DNA from: Streptomyces sp. NBC_00239
GTDB taxonomy: Bacteria; Actinomycetota; Actinomycetes; Streptomycetales; Streptomycetaceae
NCBI RefSeq assembly: GCF_036194065.1
Contig: NZ_CP108095.1
Location: 2,542,001-2,606,000, forward strand
Direction of reading: 5' to 3'
Length of the DNA: 64,000 nucleotides
Shown: positions 1-11,342 of the stretch, one piece after another
Numbering within the stretch: the stretch's first letter is position 1
How the letters are laid out: each line of letters begins with the position of its first letter
Translations under genes and position numbers: made by a program
The notes under the pieces: generated by a model
The model's database searches: none
Seen by the model: the letters and a program-made list of their open reading frames with translations, nothing else
Told to the model about the DNA's origin: nothing

Positions 1-503
1 CCCAGGTGCTGGCGCTGCGGGCGGCGGCCACCGGAGCCCGGGTGGCCGTGGAAACGGGCCGCGCCGCGGTGTGGACGGCGCTGGCGCAAGCCGCGGGCGG
101 CGGGCAGCCGTGCGTGACGCTGCACGAGGTGGGCCGGGTGCCGCCGCAGGGCGCGTCGGCGGGCAGCCCCGTCCTGGTCGTCCGGGACTGCGGGATGCGT
201 CCGCCCCGCGGCCGGGTCGCGGCGGGCCCCTGGCAGTCGGTGGTCACCCTGCTGCCGTACCTGAGCCCGGCGGCCCCCCGGCTGCTGGAACAGGCCTCGC
301 TGGTGGGCGTGCAGCGGGTGTCGCCGGACGAGGCGGAGCAGGTCGGCCGGCTGATGAACCTGCCGCGGGAGTCGGTGGAGGCCCTGCCGACACTGGGTGA
401 CGGGGTCACCCTGTGGTGCACGGATCGGGACCGGCAGTTCGTCATGACGCAGGGCACGGAGGCGGAGACGGGGCTGCTGGGGGCGGCGCGGCGGATCGAC
501 TAG
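1..503 (+). CDS. eccE: Type VII secretion protein EccE-like, C-terminal part (5' end outside window)
   Basis: The reading frame is open from the first base and ends with TAG at 501-503, so only about the last 166 residues are visible. They form an alpha/beta region with the segment SPVLVVRDCG and a later QRVSPDEAEQVGRLM stretch. I associate this pattern with the C-terminal cytosolic domain of actinobacterial EccE, a membrane-associated component of the ESX/type VII secretion machine. The membrane segments expected at the N-terminus of EccE are not in the window. The neighbour is a MinD-like ATPase of the SCO5717 type, which lies beside the ESX/bldB locus in Streptomyces and supports the call. 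The family call rests on recognition and context rather than on a catalytic motif. Confidence 0.65.
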   Translation, partial: QVLALRAAATGARVAVETGRAAVWTALAQAAGGGQPCVTLHEVGRVPPQGASAGSPVLVVRDCGMRPPRGRVAAGPWQSVVTLLPYLSPAAPRLLEQASLVGVQRVSPDEAEQVGRLMNLPRESVEALPTLGDGVTLWCTDRDRQFVMTQGTEAETGLLGAARRID

Positions 504-845
504 GGCGGGGACCTGGGGCCGGCCCGGGGGCGGTGCGGTGTTGCGGGGCGCGTGCGGGTTCCGGCAGGCGATGGGGCCCGCCAGTAGGGGGCGTCGGGAG
601 GCGGGGCGCGTCAGCGGGCGGGTCGAGGGGGCGGGTGTGCAGGTCCGCCGGGTACCCCGTCACGGGCCCGTCGACTGCAGGTTGCGGGGCCGTTGGCTGC
701 CCGTTGCGGGATCGTCAGCCGCCGGTTCCGGGGGCGGCGGCGGGCCGGTGGAGCGGGGGCCGGGGCGGTCCGGGCCCGATTAGGCTGACCGTGGGCGCGC
801 CGCCCGAGGGTGGGGCGCCGGTACGCGATGAAACCAGGAGGCGCA
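504..845. other. Non-coding gap before the MinD-like ATPase
   Basis: About 340 bases separate the EccE-like gene from the ATPase gene. The open frames here show no family features and overlap one another in several frames, so I call no gene. A hexamer TAGGCT at 781-786 could be a -10 element about 60 bases before the downstream start, but no convincing -35 partner is seen. An AGGAGG ribosome-binding site at 836-841 belongs to the next gene. Confidence 0.5.
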
Positions 846-4160
<3,315 letters not shown>

Positions 4161-4206
4161 CCCCCGGCGGCAACTCCCGCACGCGCCCGCGGGCGCCCGT
4201 ACGCGA

Positions 4207-4246
4207 CGAGGGCCCGTACCGTCCGCCAGGACGGTACGGGCCCTCG
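4207..4246. terminator. Bidirectional terminator between the ATPase gene and ribF
   Basis: A perfect 18-bp inverted repeat (4207-4224 with 4229-4246) encloses a four-base loop GCCA. It sits between two convergent genes, 46 bases after the ATPase stop and 33 bases beyond the ribF stop, so it can serve both strands. There is no clear U-tract, as is common in Streptomyces. Confidence 0.85.
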
Positions 4247-4279
4247 CCCGTCACCCGTAGGTGAAAACCCCGTAGGCGC

Positions 4280-5239
4280 TCAGCGCGCCGCCGCGTCGTA
4301 CGCGTCCGTCAGCGCCCGCGACCGCTTCACGTCGTCGGCGATCGCCTCCAGCAGCCCGTCCAGCGACTCGAACTTCGCCATCCCGCGCACGTACGCGAGG
4401 AAGTCCACCGTGACGTGCAGCCCGTACAGGTCGAGCCCGACCCGGTCGATGGCGTACGCCTCGACGGTCCGCTCGGTGCCGTCGAACTGCGGGTTGGTGC
4501 CGACCGAGATCGCGGCCGGCATCCGCTCGCCGTCCGCCGTCAGCCAGCCCGCGTACACGCCGTCCGCGGGGATCGCGGTGTGCGGCAGCGTCTCGACGTT
4601 CGCCGTCGGGTAGCCGAGCTCGCGCCCCCGCTGCGCGCCGCGCACCACGACGCCCTCGACCCGGTGCGGACGGCCGAGGATCTCGGCGGCGCCCTCGACG
4701 TCGCCCTCGGCGACCAGGCGCCGGGTCAGCGTCGACGAGAACGGCACGCCGCCGCCCGCCTCGCCGCGCACGAACAGGTCCACGACCTCGACCTCGTAGT
4801 CGTACGTCGCGCCCAGCTCCGTCAGGTACGCGGTGTTGCCCGCGGCCCTGTGCCCGAAGCGGAAGTTGGGGCCCTCGATGACGACCTTCGCGTGCAGCGC
4901 CTCGACGAGCACCTTCACGATGAAGTCGGCCGGGGACAGCTGCGAGAACTCCGCCGTGAACGGCAGGATCAGCAGCGCGTCCACGCCCAGCCCGGCCATG
5001 AGCTCGGCACGCCGGTGGTGCGGGGCCAGCAGCGGCGGGTGGCTGCCCGGCCGGACGACCTCGCTGGGGTGCGGGTCGAAGGTGACGACGACGGACGGGA
5101 CGCCCAGCTCGCGGGCGCGCGCCACGGCCTGTCCGATGATCAGTTGATGCCCCCGGTGGACACCGTCGTAGGAGCCGATGGTGACGACGCTGCGTCCCCA
5201 GTCCTGGGGGATGTCCTCCAAGCCACGCCAGCGCTGCAC
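4280..5239 (-). CDS. ribF: Bifunctional riboflavin kinase / FAD synthetase
   Basis: The 319-residue protein phosphorylates riboflavin to FMN and adenylates FMN to FAD. The N-terminal nucleotidyltransferase half shows VVTIGSYDGVHRGHQ near residue 15 and later FDPHPSEVVRP. The C-terminal flavokinase half shows GRELGYPTAN followed by GVYAG, the typical kinase signature. I chose the GTG start at 5239 because GAGGAG lies eight bases upstream; the frame extends 32 codons further but without a ribosome-binding site. It is the last gene of the minus-strand block and may be read from the large protease/ATPase gene 67 bases upstream. A GC-rich hairpin follows the stop. Confidence 0.95.
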   Translation of the reverse strand: MQRWRGLEDIPQDWGRSVVTIGSYDGVHRGHQLIIGQAVARARELGVPSVVVTFDPHPSEVVRPGSHPPLLAPHHRRAELMAGLGVDALLILPFTAEFSQLSPADFIVKVLVEALHAKVVIEGPNFRFGHRAAGNTAYLTELGATYDYEVEVVDLFVRGEAGGGVPFSSTLTRRLVAEGDVEGAAEILGRPHRVEGVVVRGAQRGRELGYPTANVETLPHTAIPADGVYAGWLTADGERMPAAISVGTNPQFDGTERTVEAYAIDRVGLDLYGLHVTVDFLAYVRGMAKFESLDGLLEAIADDVKRSRALTDAYDAAAR

Positions 5240-5306
5240 TGTGACCGCTCCTCGCCCGAACCCTGTAGTGATCCTGATCCCGTGTTCGTAATCCCGTATG
5301 GCGCGA

Positions 5307-8300
5307 TTACGCAGGACTAAGACTGCCATGCCCATGGTCCTCGGCCCTCATCGGTATCGGGCTCAAGTCCGCGCGGTCCGCACCCGCCAGGGTCTCCAGC
5401 GTGCGCCGCGCGCCCGGCCCGAGCACCGCCGACCACTCCTGGGGCCGCGCCGCCAGCCAGCCCGCCGCGAGTACGGCGAACCCCGGCACGGTGCGCGCCA
5501 GCTCCGCCAGCCGCAGGTCCAGGACGGCGGCCCCCTCCGGCGTCCGGGCCAGCAGCCGGGCGGTACGGCGGACCAGCTCGCGGGTGGCGTCCGCGCCGCG
5601 CGCCGCGGCCGCGCCGGCCGCCGCGCACAGCACGGCGTCGAGGACCTCGTGCCGGTCCTCGCACTCCAGCAGGACGGTGAGCAGCTCGGCCCGCAGCGGT
5701 CGGGAGGCCTCGGTGCCCGGCGCGGCCAGTACGGGCGCCAGGGCGCGCCGGACAGCCGCCGGGCGGCCCCGCAGCAGGCCGACGACGAGCGGGAAGAGGA
5801 CCTGGCGGGCGGCCGGGCCGTGGTCCAGGCGCCGGTCGACGAAGGCGGCGGCGTACGCGGCGCCGTCGGGGCGGTGGTCGAGGTGTTCGCGTACGAGGGC
5901 GGCGGCGCGGCGGGCCTGGACGGGCTCGGTGACCTCGGCGAGGGCCCGCAGTACCGCGCCCGCGCCCGTACCCGAGCCGGCACCGGCGCCCGCACCCGGG
6001 CCGACGCCTGGGCCGGCATCGTCGCCGGCCGTGTCGCGGGGGGCGCGCAGCCGGTCGCGGAAGGCGGCGAACACCGGGTCGGGGTGGGTGGCGAGGGCCA
6101 CGGCCAGCGCGTCGGCGGGCAGCCGCGGGTCGCCCGCGGCGAAGCGCTCCAGGGCGGCGGGCAGGTACCGGGAACGGGTGTCGGGGTCGCGGACCAGCAG
6201 GGCGAGGGCGGCCCCGTGCAGGGTGCCGTCCTCGGGGCGGGCGAGCAGCGCGAGGGCGGCGTAGCGCAGGAGTTCGCGGTCGGCGGCGGTGTCGGCGTGC
6301 CGGGCGGCGAGCGGCCCGTAGGCGGCCGCGGCGACCCGGCGCTCGGGCCGGGGATCGTGGGACCAGCGGTCCACGGCCCGGCAGAGCGCGGACGGCTCCT
6401 CCTCGGCGAGCGCGGCCAGGAGTTCGTCGGCGCGCGGGTGGGCGCAGCCGACGAGCGTCTCGGTGAGTTCGTCGACGGCGAGCCGCCGGTGGGTGTGCAG
6501 GAGCGCCTGGGCGGCGGTCGCCACCGTGGCCCCGGGCCGGCCGCGCAACGCCCGCTCGTCCGTGAACCACCCGCAGAGCAACGGCTGCACGCCCCGCGGG
6601 TCCCGCCGCAGCCGCCGGGCGGCGGCATCGATGAAGCGGTCCGCCGGGCCGGCGGCCCCGGCGGCGGTCCCCGGCGGGCAGTCGGCGGGCGCAGCCCCAC
6701 CCGGGCCGTCGACGGGCCCGGACGGGCGCGAGCCGTCGGCCGGCTCGGACGGGCCCGGGCCACCGGCCGACCGGACGGCACCGAACGCCCCGACGCCCCC
6801 GGGCGGGTGCGGGCCGTCGGCGCGCGGCGCATCGGCAGACGGCGCATCGCCGGGCCGCGCGTCGGCAGGCGGCGCGTCCGACGGCAGCAGCCGGCGGAGC
6901 AGGTCGAGACGTACGGGCTCGGTCACCGGGAGCCGGTTCCAGAACCAGCCTCCGAACGCCCCGGGGCCCGTCTCGGCGACGTGCTCGGCGAGCGCGTGCA
7001 GCACCGGCAGATACCGCTCCGCGTCCGCGCAGCGCAGCAGGGTCGCGCGCAGCAGCCGGGCCGCCCACCAGCCGGCGTCCGGGTCCGGGCGGGCGTGCAG
7101 CGCCTCGACGAGCCCCATCAGCTGCCCGTCGGGAGTCCCTCCCGCCGCCTCGGCCCGCCGCAAGGCTTCCCACACCGGCCCGATCCGCTCCCGCGGCCAC
7201 GCAGCCGTCCCGCCCCCCTGCCCGGTCCCCTGCCCGCGATCCCCTCCCGCGCGGACACCGCCCCGGGCCGCAGCCGGATCGCCGTCCGCGCGCCGGTGCA
7301 CCAGCGTGGCCAGGGTCGCCGGGAGGTCGAGGTGGCGGGACTGGAGCCAGTCGGCGAGTTCCTCGTGGGCGAAGCGGTAGCCGGGGCCCGCGGGGAGCAG
7401 CAAGCCTTCCGCGAGGACGGCCGCGGCCCAGCCCGTCCGCCAGGGGAACAGCTCCTCGAAGGCCGCGCGTTCCAGCGCGCCCCCGCCGGGGCCCAGGCAG
7501 TGCCGGGCCGCCTCGTGGACGCGCCCCGAGACCCGCGCGGCGAGCCGCCGGACCGCCGGCCCGCGGGGCGGCGACGGCTCCCCGGCCGCCAGCCGCACCG
7601 CGATCCGCAGGCACATCAGGTCGAGGTGGGCGCCGAAGACCGCGTCCCGGTCCGGCCGCCCGCCGGTGACCCCGGCCGCCCTGACCTCCGCGAGCAGCCG
7701 CAGCGCCAGCGGGTGCGCCGCGTCCGGCCCGCCCAGCACCCCCTCCGGGATCCCGTACTTGGCCCGGGCCAGGGCGGCCTGCGGTGCGGGCAGCCCGCCC
7801 AGGCGCACCGCCCCGGGCAGGCCGCGCGCGGCCCGCAGCGGCCGGTGCAGCGCCTGCGGCGGGTACAGCGCGGCGGCCCGTTCCCAGTGCTCGGTCCGGC
7901 AGGCGACGACCATCCGGGCCCCCGCGGCCCGCAGCCACCGTGCCGTGCCGGCCGTCCACCCGGCCAGCCGGTGGGCGAGCGCCGCGGGCATCTCCTCGGG
8001 CCCGTCGAGCAGCACCAGCAGCGGCCGGCCGGCAGCGCGCGCCAGGGCGGCGATCCGGTCGGGGGTGGCCGCGGTCATGTCGCCGTCGGCTCCGGCCGCG
8101 GCGAGGATCCGGCCGGCCTCGCCGAGCGCGCGGGCCACCGCGTCGGCCACCCCGGTGTCCGTGGCGGCCAGGTCCGCGCCCCGCAGCAGGACGGTGGGAG
8201 CGGGCTGCGGGCCGCGGGCCCGGCGGGCGGCGAGCGCGGCGAGTTCGGCGCTCCGGCCGGTGCCGGGGTCGCCGGCCAGCCCGAGCAGCACGGCCTCGGA

Positions 8301-9032
8301 GGCCTCGAAGGCGGCGAACTCCCTTGCCACGTCAGGGCGTTCGACGAATTCAGGCCCGGTGGCGGGCGGGCATCCGCAGGTGGCCGTGAGCTGGAGCGCG
8401 CCGGCGAGGTTCAGGTCCGCCCCGTAGCCGGGCACGGTGGCCGCGTTGCGCGCCAGCAGCCGGGCGAGCGGTCCGGCGGGGTCCGCGGCCGCGGCGGCCC
8501 GCAGCGGTACGGCGAACCCGGCCGAGCGGTGCTCCGCGTGCAGAGCGCTGCCCAGGACCGCGAGCACCGCTCCGGTTCCGGCGTCGAGCACCGGCCCGCC
8601 GCACACCTCTCCGCCGAGCCGCAGCGCGTCGCTCCCGTCGGTGCCGATGGCCAGCTCCAGCGCGGCGGCCAGCCGGTACGCCCGGTCGTCCGCCGTGTAC
8701 GCGACCTCCGTCTCGCCGAGCACCCGCGCCTGCCGCCAGCCCCGCGCGGCCAGTCGTACGTACGTCCCGGACGGCACCCGGTCGCGCGGGCTGACCGGCA
8801 GCGGCCGCAGCCCCAGCCCGTCCGTGCGCACCAGCGCGAGCCCGAACTCCGGGAGCGGCGCGATCGCCTCGGGTCCGGCCAGCCAGGTCCGCTCCCCCGG
8901 TGCGTGCAGCACCACCCGGTCCAGGCCGTCCACGGCCTCGTGGCCGGTGACCACCGTCCCGCCGTCGTCGGCGACGAAACCGCTGCCCCGCGGCCGTCCG
9001 GCGAGATCACAGATCCTGACCAGCGCCGTCAT
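5307..9032 (-). CDS. Degenerate trypsin-fold domain fused to P-loop NTPase and helical repeats
   Basis: The protein has about 1241 residues. Residues 1-175 resemble a trypsin/HtrA fold with GSGFVADDGGTVVTGHEAV (putative catalytic His31) and GEVCGGPVLD. The usual nucleophile Ser position is Cys144, and the usual Asp in the DxALL-type strand reads GLALV, so the triad is altered. Residues 251-261 (GLAGDPGTGRS) look like a Walker A loop with Arg for the conserved Lys, and LLVLLDG (338-344) fits Walker B. The remainder is Ala/Leu/Arg-rich and helical, HEAT-like, interrupted near residues 720-800 by an Asp/Pro/Ala/Gly linker. The layout recalls STAND-type signalling NTPases with an effector domain. 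The ATG at 9032 has GGAGGGAG upstream. It lies between truB and ribF; its function is unknown and proteolytic activity is doubtful. Confidence 0.75.
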   Translation of the reverse strand: MTALVRICDLAGRPRGSGFVADDGGTVVTGHEAVDGLDRVVLHAPGERTWLAGPEAIAPLPEFGLALVRTDGLGLRPLPVSPRDRVPSGTYVRLAARGWRQARVLGETEVAYTADDRAYRLAAALELAIGTDGSDALRLGGEVCGGPVLDAGTGAVLAVLGSALHAEHRSAGFAVPLRAAAAADPAGPLARLLARNAATVPGYGADLNLAGALQLTATCGCPPATGPEFVERPDVAREFAAFEASEAVLLGLAGDPGTGRSAELAALAARRARGPQPAPTVLLRGADLAATDTGVADAVARALGEAGRILAAAGADGDMTAATPDRIAALARAAGRPLLVLLDGPEEMPAALAHRLAGWTAGTARWLRAAGARMVVACRTEHWERAAALYPPQALHRPLRAARGLPGAVRLGGLPAPQAALARAKYGIPEGVLGGPDAAHPLALRLLAEVRAAGVTGGRPDRDAVFGAHLDLMCLRIAVRLAAGEPSPPRGPAVRRLAARVSGRVHEAARHCLGPGGGALERAAFEELFPWRTGWAAAVLAEGLLLPAGPGYRFAHEELADWLQSRHLDLPATLATLVHRRADGDPAAARGGVRAGGDRGQGTGQGGGTAAWPRERIGPVWEALRRAEAAGGTPDGQLMGLVEALHARPDPDAGWWAARLLRATLLRCADAERYLPVLHALAEHVAETGPGAFGGWFWNRLPVTEPVRLDLLRRLLPSDAPPADARPGDAPSADAPRADGPHPPGGVGAFGAVRSAGGPGPSEPADGSRPSGPVDGPGGAAPADCPPGTAAGAAGPADRFIDAAARRLRRDPRGVQPLLCGWFTDERALRGRPGATVATAAQALLHTHRRLAVDELTETLVGCAHPRADELLAALAEEEPSALCRAVDRWSHDPRPERRVAAAAYGPLAARHADTAADRELLRYAALALLARPEDGTLHGAALALLVRDPDTRSRYLPAALERFAAGDPRLPADALAVALATHPDPVFAAFRDRLRAPRDTAGDDAGPGVGPGAGAGAGSGTGAGAVLRALAEVTEPVQARRAAALVREHLDHRPDGAAYAAAFVDRRLDHGPAARQVLFPLVVGLLRGRPAAVRRALAPVLAAPGTEASRPLRAELLTVLLECEDRHEVLDAVLCAAAGAAAARGADATRELVRRTARLLARTPEGAAVLDLRLAELARTVPGFAVLAAGWLAARPQEWSAVLGPGARRTLETLAGADRADLSPIPMRAEDHGHGSLSPA

Positions 9033-9219
9033 CGCCCGCTCCCTCCACGCCCGGTGAGGACGACGGTAGGTCGGCAAAGATCAGCCGGTACAGAACGCCT
9101 GCCCGATGCGCCCCCCTGCGCTCCCTCCATTCACTCCGAGCGCCTGCTCGGTCGGGTGAATAACGGGTGCCGGATGGATAGACACCGTGCGGGGGGCACG
9201 AGGGGGGGGGCCGGGGGAA

Positions 9220-9264
9220 CGTGGAGCGGTGAGCGTCACAGGGGGGTGCGCTCACCGCTCCACG
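9220..9264. promoter_or_regulatory. 16-bp inverted repeat upstream of the protease/NTPase gene
   Basis: Perfect arms 9220-9235 and 9249-9264 flank a 13-base G-rich spacer, about 190 bases before the downstream start on the minus strand. It could be an operator, a leader hairpin or a second terminator for truB; the sequence does not decide between these. Confidence 0.45.
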
Positions 9265-9276
9265 ACACCGAAAGCA

Positions 9277-9336
9277 CGGCAACGAAGCACGGCAACGAAG
9301 CACCACAGCGAAGCACCACAGCGAAGCACCACAGCG
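9277..9336. repeat. 13-bp iterons, four full copies and one partial
   Basis: Tandem units at 9277-9289, 9290-9302, 9303-9315 and 9316-9328, plus a partial unit to 9336, share CGAAGCA on the plus strand. The first two are identical to each other, as are the next two. The 13-base period is not a codon multiple, which argues against coding. They lie in the truB-protease gap and may be protein-binding sites. The rest of the 480-base gap (9033-9513) shows no gene. Confidence 0.7.
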
Positions 9337-9405
9337 GCGGCGCGCCGCAGAAGGCACCACGCCACCGGGGGCACCGCACCACAGCCGCGACACGCCCAGA
9401 GCACG

Positions 9406-9436
9406 ACAGCCGGGCAGGGATACCCTGCCCGGCTGT
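9406..9436. terminator. Terminator downstream of truB
   Basis: A perfect 14-bp stem (9406-9419 with 9423-9436) closes on a three-base loop ATA, 78 bases after the truB stop on the minus strand. It probably ends the rbfA-truB transcript before the protease/NTPase gene. Confidence 0.8.
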
Positions 9437-9513
9437 GCTGCGGCCCGGCCGTGCGACAGCTCACCGCCACCGGCTCGACGCCGACGAATCCGACGAATCC
9501 GACGAGGACCGCG

Positions 9514-10422
9514 TCAGACGAAGACCGCGAGGGACTTCGCCTTGCCGCCCTTGCTCTCCACGAGGGCCAGCAGCTTCCCGTCCGGCCCGAAGACCGCGAC
9601 CGAGCGCCCGGCCGGGTACTCGTCCGGCATCTCCAGCCGTACGCCGTTGCCCAGCAGCCGGGCCCGCTTCTCGTCGAGGTCCCACCGCGGGTAGGCCGCG
9701 GCGGCCGCCTCGGCGAGCGGCATGACGGTCAGCTCCTCCTGGAGCTGGTCCAGGGTCCGCGCCTTGTCCAGCTTGTACGGGCCGACCCGGGTACGGCGCA
9801 GCGCGGTCAGGTGACCGCCCACGCCGAGGTCCGCGCCGAGGTCGCGCGCGATGGCGCGGATGTAGGTGCCGCTGGTGCAGACGACGGAGACCACGAGGTC
9901 GACCACCTTCGTGCCGTCCGCGGCCTCCGCCTCGCGCATGTCGTACACCTGGAAGGAGGAGATCGTGACCGGCCGGGCCGGGATCTCGAATTCCTCGCCC
10001 TCACGGGCCCGCTTGTACGACCGCACGCCGTCGATCTTGATGGCGCTGACCTTGGACGGCACCTGCATGATGTCGCCGGTCAGCTTCGCGATGCCCGCGT
10101 CCACCGCCTCGCGGGTGACCGCGGAGGCGTCGGTGGACGAGGTGAGGTCGCCCTCGGCGTCGTCGGTCAGCGTGTTCTGGCCGAGCCGGATCGTACCGAG
10201 GTACTCCTTCTCGGTCAGCGCGAGGTGGCCGAGCAGCTTGGTGGCCTTCTCCACACCGAGCACGAGCACGCCCGTCGCCATCGGGTCGAGGGTGCCCGCG
10301 TGGCCGACGCGACGGGTCTTGGCGATCCCGCGCATCTTGGCCACCACGTCGTGCGAGGTGAAGCCGGACGGCTTGTCGACGATGACCAGGCCGTCCGGCG
10401 TCTTCTGCCTGTCGGTGCTCAT
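9514..10422 (-). CDS. truB: tRNA pseudouridine(55) synthase
   Basis: The 302-residue protein converts U55 to pseudouridine in the tRNA T-loop. The catalytic motif GHAGTLDPMATGVL gives Asp46 as nucleophile, and KEYLGTIRLG and CTSGTYIRAIARDLG are further TruB signatures. The C-terminal part carries the small PUA-like extension seen in actinobacteria. The start codon overlaps the rbfA stop as ATGA (10419-10422), so the two are translationally coupled. Length and motifs are ordinary for the family. Confidence 0.97.
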   Translation of the reverse strand: MSTDRQKTPDGLVIVDKPSGFTSHDVVAKMRGIAKTRRVGHAGTLDPMATGVLVLGVEKATKLLGHLALTEKEYLGTIRLGQNTLTDDAEGDLTSSTDASAVTREAVDAGIAKLTGDIMQVPSKVSAIKIDGVRSYKRAREGEEFEIPARPVTISSFQVYDMREAEAADGTKVVDLVVSVVCTSGTYIRAIARDLGADLGVGGHLTALRRTRVGPYKLDKARTLDQLQEELTVMPLAEAAAAAYPRWDLDEKRARLLGNGVRLEMPDEYPAGRSVAVFGPDGKLLALVESKGGKAKSLAVFV

Positions 10423-10859
10423 TCTTCGGTGTCGTCCTCGCCCGGCTTCTTGTACGGGTCGGCTTCGCCGGCGTACGTGGCACCCGAGGAGGCCTGGCGC
10501 ACCTGGGCGTCGGAGGCGCGCGCCTGGTCGAGAAGGCTCTCGATCGTCTTCGCGGTCTCCGGCAGGGCGTCCGCGACGAAGGTCAGGGTGGGCGTGAACT
10601 TGATGCCCGCCGCCTGGCCGACCGCGGAGCGCAGGATGCCCTTGGCGCTCTCCAGGCCCTTGGCCGCGGCTTCCCGCTCCTCGTCGTCGCCGTAGACCGT
10701 GTAGAAGACCGTGGCCTCCCGCAGGTCACCGGTGACCCGGGTGTCGGTGATGGTCACGTGCGTACCGAGACGCGGGTCCTTGATACCGCGCTGCAGCTTC
10801 TGGGCGACCACCTCCCGGATGAGGTCCGCCAGCTTCTTCGCCCGCGCGTTGTCGGCCAC
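10419..10859 (-). CDS. rbfA: Ribosome-binding factor A
   Basis: The 146-residue protein is a KH-type factor that binds the 16S rRNA 5' helix during late 30S maturation. The N-terminus (ARAKKLADLIREVVAQKLQ) and the segment KDPRLGTHVTITDTRVTGDL are characteristic. A 25-residue acidic tail extends beyond the KH core, as in other Streptomyces copies. It overlaps truB by four bases and follows ylxP by 26 bases in the same direction. The start is ATG with GGAGAC just upstream. Confidence 0.95.
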   Translation of the reverse strand: MADNARAKKLADLIREVVAQKLQRGIKDPRLGTHVTITDTRVTGDLREATVFYTVYGDDEEREAAAKGLESAKGILRSAVGQAAGIKFTPTLTFVADALPETAKTIESLLDQARASDAQVRQASSGATYAGEADPYKKPGEDDTEE

Positions 10860-10885
10860 TGGTCCGTCTCCTTCTTTCCTTGCAT

Positions 10886-11179
10886 TCAGTCTTCATCACC
10901 GTGGAGCCGGCGTCGCACCGACAGCAGCTCCACCTCCGGACGCGCCGCGACCAGCCGCTCGCAGCGGTCCAGTACGTCCGATACGAACCCCGCGTCCCCC
11001 GACACCAGGGCCACCCCTATCCGGGCCCTGCGATGGAGGTCCTGGTCACCCACCTCGGCCGCGCTCACAGAGAACTTGCGCTGGAGCTCGGCGACGATGG
11101 GCCGGACGACGGAGCGTTTCTCCTTCAGCGAATGGACGTCGCCGAGGAGCAGGTCGAAGGACAGAGTCCCCACGTACAT
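10886..11179 (-). CDS. ylxP: DUF503 family protein YlxP
   Basis: The 97-residue protein starts MYVGTLSFDLLLGDVHSLKEKR, the hallmark of DUF503 (B. subtilis YlxP), and ends in LLSVRRRLHG. It is predicted to form a small alpha/beta fold. Members sit between infB and rbfA in many Gram-positives and are thought to act in ribosome assembly, though the exact role is unclear. The frame is open 45 codons further upstream, but that part is intergenic and passes through the infB terminator, so I start at ATG 11179. The ribosome-binding site is weak. Confidence 0.9.
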   Translation of the reverse strand: MYVGTLSFDLLLGDVHSLKEKRSVVRPIVAELQRKFSVSAAEVGDQDLHRRARIGVALVSGDAGFVSDVLDRCERLVAARPEVELLSVRRRLHGDED

Positions 11180-11264
11180 GCAGTTCCGGATATCCCGCCG
11201 GTGCGGGTTAGGTGGCCTGCCGGGCCGTCGCCCGGCGGGGTCACCAGAACCGTACACGCAACGG

Positions 11265-11303
11265 CCGGGGCCGATCGACGGATATTCCGCCGACCGGCCC
11301 CGG
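11265..11303 (-). terminator. Hairpin after infB
   Basis: Arms 11265-11277 and 11291-11303 pair over 13 bp with one G-U wobble when read as minus-strand RNA. Inside lies a smaller CGG/CCG stem. It starts 40 bases after the infB stop and separates infB from ylxP, so it may attenuate read-through into ylxP-rbfA-truB. Confidence 0.7.
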
Positions 11304-11342
11304 TGTGACAGCACCTACGACACGGTGCGAACCGCCTCGCGC

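Noticed and set aside
538..783. Small ORF in the first intergenic region
   Set aside because: No ribosome-binding site, no family features and a shadow-like Arg/Gly composition.
9007..9393. Cys-rich minus-strand frame upstream of the protease/NTPase gene
   Set aside because: The Cys/Ala pattern is produced by the 13-bp iterons, and the frame runs across the real start region without a ribosome-binding site.
5298..9725. 1475-codon plus-strand frame opposite the protease/NTPase gene
   Set aside because: Composition is antisense-like and it crosses non-coding repeats; the minus-strand gene has a good start, domains and codon bias.
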